A stretch of 64,000 nt of DNA, taken from Symbiodinium natans. Lineage: Eukaryota > Sar > Dinophyceae > Suessiales > Symbiodiniaceae. The position numbers and the translations under genes are program-made. Positions 22,840 to 43,564 of this stretch are shown piece by piece. The stretch lies in NCBI GenBank assembly GCA_905221605.1, contig CAJNDS010002276.1, positions 105,857-169,856 on the forward strand, given 5' to 3'. Within the stretch, counting starts at the first letter, position 1, and each line of letters opens with the position of its first letter. The notes below the pieces were generated by a model. That model ran no database searches. It was not told the origin of the DNA and saw nothing but the letters and a program-made list of their open reading frames with translations.

Positions 22840-24660
22840 CATCCAACTTGAAGACTCGAAGACCTACGGCGGCACTCCGTCAATCTGAGCTGGGCGGGCT
22901 CATGCACACGCATGAGGCTGATGATGTCATCCTGAGTCATCAAATATGGACAGGTTCTCAGCATGCTTGTGTGTGGGCGTCTGCAACTGCGAAACCGTAG
23001 AGACTTGAACCGCGCGTGCAAGGATGGATGGGTCTTGCTGCCAATTGCCATGAAGGTACTTAGCTGTAACATGCCGTTTATCTGTAATGAACATACATAC
23101 ACATATGTATACACATACACGTATAGAACACATCAGAAAAGATTGAGTTGATGGTGTGTATATGCACATATATGTATACATGGAGTATAATATATCACAG
23201 AAGATAAAAAAAGACGAACATTAAGGATAGCATGTAGAATAACACAATACTTGCGTTATACACTATGCAATACATAGGAAATCATCTGCCGTAGTTATTA
23301 TACTGAAACCGTAAACCCTAAATCCGGAACCCTAAAACCTAAACCCTAAACCCTGAACCCTAAACCCTAACCCCTAAACCCTGAACCCCAAAACCTAAAC
23401 CCTAAAACCCTAAAACCCTGAAAACCCTAAAACCCTGAGCTGAACCGGCTTCCACTCATGGCTGGAAGGCGCTGGGCCCAAGACGCCTCCACAAGTGCCC
23501 TGGAAGGTGGAGGGAAGGGCGCCCTCCTCCCAAGAGGCAAGGGATTGGGTCTAGGGTTTAGGGTTTAGGGTTAGGGTTATAGGGTTTGGGTTTAGGATTT
23601 AGGGATTCAGGCTGTAGGGTTTAGGGGCTAGGTTTTTGGAGGAACTTGTCTGTCTCTCATTGCTTCGCACTCAGAAACCACAGAAAAGAGCGCCATGTTT
23701 AAGCCAAAGGCCTGCACTCCCTGGGCTGTTGTATACAGCGTAGCCAGCTCAAGGTCAGCACCTTCGCAGGCAGGTTTGTCTAGGGCTTTCTGAGGTTGGT
23801 TGGTTGGTTGGTTGGTGGACTTGCAACTGTGCCATGCTCATCTTGGTTCTGATGAGCCGAAGTCTTGGAAAGCTCCGGAGCTGCGCCTACGATCGAGGAA
23901 CGCTCGGACACAGCCCACCTCGGGTGCTGAAAAGAAGAGCACGTATCAAAAATGGCCGGCCGGCAAAGTATGCTGGATCAGTCAACTCGACGCGACCCTG
24001 CCGAGGTTGCAGCGAGACAAGCCGCAGCCAAGCAACGAGATAGAGGGCCTGAAAAGTTGACGATGGCTTCGAGCTTGCATGCCCACAAGATGCAGGAACA
24101 GATGCTATAGACAGGCTACTGATATCGTGATCTGAGGTCTTCGCTTTACTTGAGATGATTGCTCGCAGGCTTAAGGTATCAAGCCTCTGCCAACGCACCC
24201 GAAGACGAGCTCCATGAGTCCAAACCGACCGAGACCGGGTGGGGCAAGCCGAACCGAACAACAGCCCAACCCTACAGAAATGATAAATAAACAAATAAAA
24301 AGAAAATAAATACATAGATCTGTATGGATAGATAAACATAAAGAGTAAATATCTATTTATATGTTCACTTGTTTCTTCATTTGTAGTTCTGTGTATATAC
24401 AGGTACATTGAGAATAAGAATACTGCTGATCAGAATACTCAAAAACAGAGTGTGATAACAAAAATATTCATGATGACAACGTCTATTCAAGTTTGATGAT
24501 ACTGATAGAGACAAATATCTGCACAATTTATAATAATTCACACTAATTGTTTTGGATTTTCCGTCGTCGCTAAATCTAAGCCCGATACCTTTATTCTGCT
24601 TTTGCGTCGCAGCTAAATCTCGCTAATTTGGTTCCGTCGCACACCAAAAGAACAACAGGC
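22840..24660. other. Telomere-like tracts and unique sequence; no gene recognised
   Basis: CCCTAAA-type tracts with variants lie at 23308-23438 and TTTAGGG-type at 23548-23635. AT-rich text fills 23090-23300 and 24280-24550. Open frames on the minus strand at 23887-24408 have no recognised domain. Confidence 0.4.
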
Positions 24661-24663
24661 AGG

Positions 24664-25573
24664 AAACTCAACCCCCAAGCGAATGAGCCACCCAAGCGAA
24701 TTAGCTGCCGATTCATTCTAAACGAATTAGCTGCTACTTCGTTCGGTTCGCAGTTTAGCCTCCTAGCACCAGCAAAATCAAACCAAGCGAATTAGCTGCT
24801 ATTTCATTCGGTTCACCCCACCACCCCCCCCCCCCCCCCCCCCCGGCAAACTCAACCCCCAAGCGAATGAGCCACCCAAGCGAATTAGCTGCCGATTCAT
24901 TCTAAACGAATTAGCTGCTAGTTCGTTCGGTTCGCAGTTTAGCCTCCTAGCACCAGCAAAATCAAACCAAGCGAATTAGCTGCTATTTCGTTCGGTTTCA
25001 CCCCCACCCCCCCCCCCCCCCCCCCCGCCTCCACCGACCGCCGCTTGCTGGGCAAGCTTGGGTTCATTGTAGTGCCAAACCAGCAGAAAACAAAACCAAG
25101 CGAAATAGTTGCTAATTCGTTCGGTTACAGTTTAGCCTCGTAGCACCAGCTAAACTCAAACCAAACGAATTAGCTGCTAATTCGTTCGGTTCACTCCCCC
25201 GCCCCACTTGGACCGCCGCTTGCTCCAACACCCCTGAACACAGGCGGGTTCACGCAGGAATTTGCTAAGTAGCCGCTAATGCGCGAGCGAGCTAATTCGC
25301 GTTTTTGGGAGGGGATTGGGAGGGGGATTCGAAACGCGAACCTTCGATTCTGAAGTCAACGCCTTGCCCGTGTCGCTACAGAGGAAGTGGCACATTTAAC
25401 GCACACTGCCTAATGACCTTGAATCACATGGCCCCAACCCAAACAATTGTACACAACCACAAACGAATTAGCCGCTAATTCGTCCGAACCCCCTACAAAT
25501 GGAATTCGCGAATTTGTCGCTAATTCACCAATTCGCTCCCCGCTCCCCAAACCCAAAATTGAACCCCCCTTCG

Positions 25574-25644
<71 letters not shown>

Positions 25645-25745
25645 CCCCCCCTACCCTCCCCCCCTACCCCCACACTCCCCAAACCCCAAAAATTGCTAAT
25701 TCCAAGTTGCGGCTAGTTCCCCCCCACCCCTCCAACACCCCCCTT
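24664..25745. repeat. 184-bp direct repeats joined by poly-C, then a 68-base C run
   Basis: Two near-identical units start at 24664 and 24848 and each ends in about 20 C. A third diverged unit follows to about 25215. Each unit carries several copies of CGAATTAGCTGCTAATTCG-like inverted text. A C homopolymer of 68 bases spans 25574-25641. The proline/glycine-rich frames across it are artefacts. Confidence 0.95.
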
Positions 25746-25789
25746 CAAGGACGCTTCGAGGTTTAGGGTTCAGGGTATGTGCTTGTCAG

Positions 25790-28235
25790 GCTTATTTCCT
25801 GCTATTCATTTTCCGTCGTTGCGTCGCTAATGTTCTTAATTTCATTTTTTCCATCGTTTCCATCGCAATAATTTGGGCAGTAATATTGATAATATTGATC
25901 CGTGGAGGAACAGAGTCAGAATCCAAGCGCACGGCGAAACGACTTCTGATGGACATCTGAATTACCTGGCGGGCACGGAAGGAAGCCCCCCCTTGATTCG
26001 CTTCGGCCTCTGACTGGTGTTCAGCGAGAATTCCCTCTCTTCTGCCGCACTACCCACCGGAATGCGCAACTGCTTGTCAGCTTCTCCTCAGATTTCAAGG
26101 GTGCACTTGCCACCTACGGACCTGTTGACACACTCGACCCACACTTAAGGGGAGCCGGGTTGGCTTTGGAATGTCGGGCTGTTGGGTGCCCCCCTTAGCA
26201 CCCCACTGCCAGCGGGCAGGCCGAAAACCAAGATTGCAAAATCGTTCACTAACAAGAACAAAGTCCTTTGCAGAATGATCCATTGAGAGGTTGGGAAGCG
26301 CTCAATCTTCACCATGGCTCCCCTCACCACGGGCAGCCACAAACGCGCCAGGACTTCGCAAACAACTCAGCTATCAAGGCGCAGGTCTCACAGGCAACCT
26401 GCGCATAGGAGCCGACTGAGCCAGGATTACTGGCTTGAGAGCGATGTGCAGCGGTTGCAGAGGTTTCCATCTCTGAAACATGCATTCTACGAGCCACCTC
26501 TAGACACCTGTTTCGGCAGAGGAGGTCTCACACGCACCTGAAGCGATGATGCAGCAACGATGCCTTCTTTTGCCACAACGAGTGTGTCGACGCCGGGGCT
26601 TCGATTGGGTTGAGTCGTGCGCCGCCAGAGTTCCGCGCGCCTAGGCTCGCTTTGGTTCCAAACGTAGCAGCTGCATGTGCACTTTTCACGCTCAATTCCT
26701 CGATGTCGCAAAAAACCTGGCAGGGACGTACACTACTTCCTGGGCGCGTTGATTCCTTGTTGACGGGGCTGCGCAGTGCATATGAAGCTGTATGGCAAAC
26801 AAAGAGGTAAAGGCTGCCAGGCGCGATGAATAGGAACCACATAGTAGGAGAGGAAGTTTATAACGGGGCCTCGTTGCGTTGGATTTTCTGGGATGCAAGA
26901 AAGATCTGGGAGGTCGAAGTGTACAGTTCGTAGTTTGGGAGTTAAACAGCTTCGAGCAAGTGCGTGTTCTGATTTCTTGGATGGCATGGTTGTGGCTCCA
27001 GCGGTTCATGTTGAAATGTTGAAACTCCCAACACTGTCAGCACCCCTGAAAGCAGGGTCAATGCTGAACCCGAAAACGAAACTGGGACTCGAAAACCTAT
27101 AAACCCCCTTCTTTCTTTGAAGCTTCGTAATGAAACTTCGAGCTCTGGAGTTTTGGAAGTCGCCTTGGGGACTGGTGCAACACACAGGCAAGGTCGCCAC
27201 ACTGAACACGAGGTGTCGGGCATCGGGGAGATGGTGTTTAAGTCCCCACATGACCATGCAGCTTTATGAGCTGCTCCCAGCTGAAGCAACAGGAGTCGCT
27301 ACTTTTCGCAGAGTGTGTCGACAGTCGTCATATGCTCTGAGACTTGCATTGATTTAAGCCTTGTTCATACATGGCTCAGTGTAGCTTCGAGGAAACCCCA
27401 ACAGAGACTCCTTTTCTTCGGCCGACAACATGCGCCAGCCCAAGGCAGGATAAACAACTCCATTTTCCCGATCATCGTGGACTGGGTCGAAAATGCAGAA
27501 TTTATGATTGGACGCCGCCTGTCGCCATCCCGGGTTCAGGAAATGCTCCATTTTCACAGCACATGTTGCTAGAATTGTACCGAACTCGCCACGCTGCTCA
27601 TGAGGAGTATACTTGTGAACTCGCAAAAAATCTCTCAAAGTCGGTCCTTTTTTTCATACACTTGTTTGCCCGACATGGGGGGTGAAACACGGACAGCCAA
27701 GGGGTCGATGTTGTCCTCCTGAGCCGTCTATCCATCTCTCGTATTGGACACTGGGCAACTTGCCTCAGGGCCCTTGCCCCTTGTGCAACCACCTGAATCT
27801 CCAGTCTTCCCTGTCGCCAGCGCCGCTCGCAGACAACGGCTTTCTCTGCCCGATGCCAGAGCGCCGCGAGAGTACAACCACAAGGATCCTAAGTCCTAAG
27901 CATATTTCAAGTAGTCGTCTAAAAAAAGCAGCGGAAGCACTGTTAGAAGGGGCACGGGCTGCTTCGATCTTGGTGAAACATCGGCCTGGCAGTCTGACAC
28001 TTGTGCAAAGTCAAGTTTGCTCACCGATTGCTTTCGAAGATTCCATGGATTGTAGGATGTCCCCTACAACCTTCTGAAAAATATTACTGAATCTGATCCT
28101 CTTAGACCCAATAACTGTATGGATTCCGATTCGGTGCGTTTTTCCTGTAGAGATGTAGACGGGATCGAAGCAGAAGGCATGAAGCTCCCTCTTTCCAATC
28201 CAAAGCTATGCACCTACTCGTGTACTGCTAAGCGC
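25790..28235. other. Repeat-poor island with coding-like frames, unresolved
   Basis: No telomere-like tract occurs here, unlike the flanks. Protein-like frames include plus 27371-27685 and 27682-28077 (ending KKAAEALLEGARAASILVKH and 32 more residues) and minus 27354-27638. The latter contains GWRMLSAEEKESLLGFPRSY, reminiscent of the R-x-L-S/T-x-x-E-x-x-x-L-x-GFP segment near the end of C5-cytosine methyltransferases. The rest of a methyltransferase could not be found. The island could be a decayed retroelement or a gene. Confidence 0.35.
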
Positions 28236-28239
28236 AATG

Positions 28240-28345
28240 CCCCCCCCCCCCCCCCCCCCCGTTAAACCCTAACCCCTAAACCCTGGACCTTTTTGAAGCT
28301 GGACTTGCTGACTGCCAGACAACCCTAGACCCTAAACGCTAAACC
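28240..28345. repeat. 21-base C run next to CCCTAAA remnants
   Basis: A C run at 28240-28260 is followed by degenerate CCCTAAA units up to the 3' end of the CDPK gene. Confidence 0.9.
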
Positions 28346-28353
28346 CTAAGCCC

Positions 28354-38467
<10,114 letters not shown>

Positions 38468-38503
38468 GTTGGTATTCCTAGAAACTGTACCGCATCCTCT
38501 CCG

Positions 38504-38577
38504 CCCTAAACCCTAAACCCTAAACCCTAAACCCTAAACCCTAAACCCTAAACCCTAAACCCTAAACCCTAAACCCC
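38504..38577. repeat. Telomere-like tract upstream of the CDPK start codon
   Basis: About ten CCCTAAA units begin about 37 bases from the ATG. In the sense strand the tract is TTTAGGG and would lie in the promoter or 5' leader. No TATA box or spliced-leader remnant was seen nearby. Confidence 0.95.
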
Positions 38578-38639
38578 CCACGGATGTGTGTATCTTGGTT
38601 GCTCGAGAAGGAGGCGTGGCTCGATTCGCAGCCACGGCT

Positions 38640-39990
38640 TGATAGATCACCCTAAGCCCCTGAACCCCTAACCTTAACGAATCCCAAAAACCCTAGAACC
38701 CCTCAAAGCTAGCCCGAAACCCTGAAACCTTAAACCCAAAACCCCAAAACCCCAAAACCCTAAACCCTATACCCCAAAACCTTACACCCTAAACCCCAAA
38801 ACGCTAACCTCCCCCCCCCCAAAAAAAAAAATCCGGCGCCTGGATTGTCAATGATGAACTGTGTCCGCCCGGCAGGCTCAGACTTCGCCTTCGCACAAAA
38901 CTCTGCGAAGCTTTAGGGTGCAGGGTTTAGGGTTTAGGGTTTAGGGTTTAGGGTTTAGGGTTCAGGGTTTAGGGATTAAGGCTGATTAGGGTCTCAGGGT
39001 TCAGGGTCAGAGTTTTGGGCTGGCAAGCTGCGTCATCCTTGAAAGGGGGTGGGACGAAAAACGAATGCTGACAGGTTGTAGGGCCTTTATTTGAGAACTC
39101 ATAGTTTCTTGGTAGGCTGGTGTCTGATCCGAGTTCGAGGGTTCATCTGGCCCATGGGACCGAAGACTTCGACTCTGGACCAGCCTGATTGCCCTCGCCG
39201 GGCTTGGCCTGGAAACACCCAGGGCTTGGCGGGGATTGGGGTTGGGGTCTAACCTAACCCTAAACCCTAAACCCTAAACCTAAACCCCAAACCCCAAACC
39301 CCAAACCCTATAAACCCTAAACCGCTCTGTGGGTCTCAAAGATAGGGGGTTTCGGGTCTATTGGGGCTGTGCGGTGCTTTCGATCTTTAGGCTTGTGGAG
39401 CGGGGTTTAGGGTTTCGGGTTTAGGGTCAGAAGTTAGAAAGGATTTCGGAGCTTGGTATAGTACTTGGGTCGGAATGAAGGCAGTCCCAAGTCATGGTTA
39501 TTTCCGAAAATAGGGGAACCCCGTTTATGCCGCAAATAGAATAGAATAGAATCCCCTTAAAGGGACCCCCCAAAAAGGGTACCCCTATTTTCGGAAACCC
39601 CCCCCCCCCCCCCTGTTGACAGATTCTACATAGAGGTTTCATCCAAGCACTTCCCCTCATCCTCACCTTCTCAACATCCTATGGCATGACGCCGATGGCG
39701 CCAGCTGATCCATCCTGCAATCCACGACCTTCTTGCAACTCCTCCACCCCCCCCCCCCCCCCCCCCCCCAAACCCTAAACCCTAAACCCTAAACCCTAAA
39801 CCCTAAACCCTAAACCCTAAACCTACACCCTACACCCTAAACCCTAAACCCTAAACCCTAAACCCTATCCATCCTGCAATCCACGACCTTCTTGCAACTC
39901 CGCCCCCCCCCCCCCCCCCCCCCGAAACCCTAAACCCTAAACCCTAAGCCGCCTCAGCGGCTGCCTTGCTGGAAAGGCAGCCCATGGGGG
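38640..39990. other. Telomere-like tracts, C runs and one palindromic element; no gene
   Basis: CCCTAAA/CCCCAAA variants lie at 38690-38810, 39250-39325 and 39769-39869, and TTTAGGG at 38910-39015. C runs of 16-24 bases lie at 39598, 39747 and 39902. The 39497-39597 element has arms TTTCCGAAAATAGGGGAACC and its near complement around CCCTTAAAGGG. The phrase ATCCTGCAATCCACGACCTT is duplicated at about 39710 and 39869 together with a C run and a CCCTAAA tract, a small tandem duplication. Confidence 0.8.
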
Positions 39991-40029
39991 GCGCGGAAGA
40001 CCAGGTCCTGTCTTTCGCTGGGACGCGAG

Positions 40030-40720
40030 GGCATGGAAAGACCTATTTTTTCTCTTCCCTCCGAGCTCACAATTATTTCGGCATATAATTCATTCTATCC
40101 TGCCCGTGTGCTGTTCGGCACTGTTCGGCTGGAAACCTATGTTTTTTTTCGGGTTTTTTCTCCTTTTCCGAGGCCTCCGTCACCTGAAGTTTTTCAGGCC
40201 CTTTTCAACACGCGTGTTTTTTCGGGTTTTTGCTTTTGGACACACTTCCGCTCTTGGCTGTGCGTTTCTTCGGGTTTTTGCTTGTTTTTCTCTGTTGTTT
40301 GCACTGTTTTCTTACATTCTTATTTTTGTTTGGTTCTTGTCGCTTTTCTTTCTCGCCTTTTCCGCACTCTGTTTTTCCGTGTTTTGGCCTTCGGCCACTT
40401 TTTTTGGATTTTTTTGGTCTTCTTCCATGTCACTGCCGGCTCCGACCAGCCTGTGCCTGCTCAGGGCAGCCCTGGCTCTGCTGAGGACGTCTGACTTGCA
40501 TCCGTGTTCCTCTTGCGTGCGAACCCATGTCCGCGCGATGATTCCGTCCGTGTTACCACTGCGTGCGAATGGCCAGCGAACTTTGGGGCTTGCCATTTCA
40601 TGGATGACTTTCAACGTTCTTGTGAGTCCTAAACTACTTCATTTTGGTAGTCTCCACTTTTTGGACACTTTCTTTGTGGCGTTTCTCTGAAAAACCGCCC
40701 CTGCCAGTGGTTTCAGCCTG
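40030..40720. other. T-rich low-complexity block
   Basis: The plus strand is dense in TTTT and TTCGGGTTTTT phrases and stays open for 194 codons as a Phe-rich pseudo-protein. The complement is Lys/Glu-rich (KNPKKVAEGQNTEKQSAEKA). Neither shows splice borders or a domain, so no gene is called. Confidence 0.4.
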
Positions 40721-40789
40721 CAGCCTCAGAAAAACACTTGTCCCGTACCACGGGCAAGAATGCGCCGCGCACCTTGTTGCTATATTTCT

Positions 40790-41400
40790 ATATTGCAATA
40801 TTGCTATTTTTGATATTTTACATTACTAGATTCATAGATCTTGCATGTTTATTTACTTTTTTGTGATTCTCATTTGCGAATAAAAGAAGATAATGATATA
40901 AGGACATAGTATAAATAGTAGAATAATATAGTAGTATAGAAAGATTAATGTTATCTCGGAAGAACAAATCCTCATCATATCATAATAAAATATGACAATA
41001 TAGTAGTGTAGTATACGCATGTATTAATATTAATGCGATACTATAAGAAAATACTATAGTAAGATAACGTTATAATAAGATAACACGCTATAGAAACACA
41101 GCAAGTAAAAATGTAGTGGTATAAAAAAATTCTATAACCATATAGCATACATTCATACAGCAAATACTGATATAACTACAGACTTATGAGGATACAACAC
41201 ATAGCCATGTACTAATTTCGAGACAGAATAAAAATCTATAACAATATTTAAATACCAGAAGATACTAATAAAAGTAATGCACAAACACCGTCTTTTGACA
41301 GTACATATATAATTCAGTATAAATGATACACTGTAGTATAATATAATACTTTGGTCTTTGACAAAAAAAACTTACTATTCTGTTCTTATGTTGTTATATT
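40790..41400. other. AT-rich block, no gene
   Basis: About 600 bases of strongly AT-rich sequence free of telomere-like repeat, with many stops in all frames. Confidence 0.7.
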
Positions 41401-41429
41401 CTTAGACGCACAGCGACGCGCCTCCGGGA

Positions 41430-42705
41430 CCCCCTCCTCGAGACTGAGGTACTAAGCAGCTGGGAGCCGAAAGCGAAGGGTGCATCCGAGCTTCTTGAAT
41501 GGGCTTGAGTCGAATCCCAAAATCTCTCGCTAAATCTGGCTCTCACCTACTAGTGAATATAAAATTGAACAAAAAAGGCCTACCTAGTATTGGCTTTTCT
41601 TGGGCTTAAGAGCATGACGGGGGCCTGCAGGTATCGGTAGAGTGCTTGTTGGCGTCGTCGACATCATGCGCCGACTTTTAAGCTGCACGTACTCTCTAGA
41701 GGCGATCCCTGGAGCTGCCTTCGATGCATGCTAGCCCATGTCTGATGACTGAAGACAACGACATGACCTTTTATCGGCATGCAGGTCCGCCAATCTGCAA
41801 ATGGGCAGTGTACATTTCCGCTGGACCAAGTCGCGCTCTCCTGACACCTGCCAGGATTGGGATTGGGATTGGGATTGGCAGTTCAAAACCACTCCGGCAG
41901 TAAGAGGAGTCGGCAATGGCTCATGAGCTCCATGCGCGAAGACATGATTGGCCACATGGGCAACGCAAGGACGGTTCAGGGGGGTTTCGGGAAGGATGCC
42001 GCCTGTCACCCGACCCCTCGGCTCCCATGACTACGCATAGGTCTCCCTGTGCCTGACACATGTAAGATCACGGCTTCACGAATCGACGGTCGACGCGCCA
42101 TCAGGCCAACAATCAATTCCTAGGAGCGAGCAGGGAGCAAGTTGGGGCAAACAAGCCGCACGTGCAAGCTGGCAATGGAAGCGTTGGACATCAGTGCTTC
42201 AGGGAGTGGAAGATCGAAAATTCCATCTTTGAATCTGCGGTCGCGGTGGCGTGGTGAGTCACTAATCAAATCTAAGGGGGTACTGAGGGCAACTGACGAA
42301 AAGTTCGCAACAGTCGAAAGGTCCGGCAGGAATCTCTCGGGAGTCCCCGGAACACACTATGGTCGCGCCACGCGCTTGCGTGAACAGTTTGCAGATGACA
42401 CTACCACTGAACTTGGGCAACGCTGTCAAGGGCGTCGTGCTTTGGATCTTTAGGCGTCCAGCCTGGCATCACGACGGAAGGCGGCATAAGGCCGACCCAA
42501 GCAATGTTGACAGCTATAAAGGCTTTATCCAAGTGCTTCTCCACAAATGGTCCGGTCTTGCATCTTTCCTGGTATGGGACGCGACTATGGGATGGAGAGT
42601 CCCTTTCAAAGGTCCTTGTACGTCCCAAGTTCGTTTATATGGGGGGGGCTCCCAGGAAAGTTCCGGACATCCTCTGAGTGGGGGTGAACCGGCCTCCGGA
42701 ACCCC
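41430..42705. other. Coding-like unique sequence, unresolved
   Basis: Plus frames at 42142-42453 (containing LREQFADDTTTELGQRC) and 42359-42712, and a minus frame at 42401-42628 (containing VEKHLDKAFIAVNIAWVG), are all protein-like. The conflict prevents a call. A GGGATT tandem lies near 41855. Confidence 0.3.
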
Positions 42706-42710
42706 CCGTT

Positions 42711-43345
42711 AGGGTTTAGGGTTTAGGGTTTAGGGTTTAGGGTTTAGGGTTTAGGGTTTAGGGTTTAGGGTTTAGGGTTTAGGGTTTAGGGCTCCCCTGA
42801 GAGCCAAAAAGCGAGGGCAAAGGGCGCATCCGAAGCTCGACGTGCCCCAGGTCCAAGACATCATTGGACAGCGCCTTCTGCTTGAAAGCATGCTACCAGT
42901 ACCAGCATGCTACTATAGGGTTTAGGGATCAGGGTTTAGGGTTTAGGGTTCAGGGTTTAGGGTTTGGGGTTTGGGGATTATATGGTAGTTATAAGCTGCG
43001 TTTTCGACCTGGCATCTTGCCACGTCAGGAGTGAAACGAGCTGAGCTGAGCCCCAAGGCCCTCGAATCGGCGCAGGAAACACGAGCTCTGAGCATGCTGG
43101 AACCATAAACCCTAAACCCTAAACCCTAAACCCTAAACCCTAAACCCTAAACCCGGGACTGCGTCATACATCGTGCATTCAGGGCTCGGCAGGAGCCCAG
43201 CTGGGATCTCCAACGAACACAGCCGAGGAGTCAAGCTGCAGCTGGAATCTTAAGATTCCGCAGGCACCTTAAGGTTTAGGTTTAGGGTTTAGGGTTTAGG
43301 GTTTAGGGTTTAGGGTTTAGGGTTTAGGGTTTAGGGTTTAGGGTT
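42711..43345. repeat. Telomere-like tracts downstream of the second kinase gene
   Basis: TTTAGGG at 42711-42791 (about 11 units), 42917-42976 (variants) and 43272-43345 (about 10 units), and CCCTAAA at 43107-43155. The unique text between them was not assigned. Confidence 0.95.
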
Positions 43346-43564
43346 CAGCAGCTACCTGACTTGCATAAGGTTGTGCATGACTCCTCCTTTCCTCATTAAC
43401 TCAGACTGGCGCGGCGTATCCCTGCACGACACTTGCAAGTATGATGCAGCTCAAACTGTCCAAAGAATCCACCCATCCTCAGACTGGTACCCAACATGTA
43501 TCGGGGGGAGGGGGGGGGGGCGCAGCTGCGGCAAGGAGCTTGCAAGAGCTTGCAAGTCACCTCC

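Noticed and set aside
25410-25716. Proline- or glycine-rich ORFs
   Set aside because: They are readings of the 68-base C run and its neighbours.
40033-40690. Phe/Leu-rich 153- and 194-codon frames that look like membrane proteins
   Set aside because: The hydrophobic look comes from TTT/CTT-rich simple sequence; there is no start, splice or domain support.
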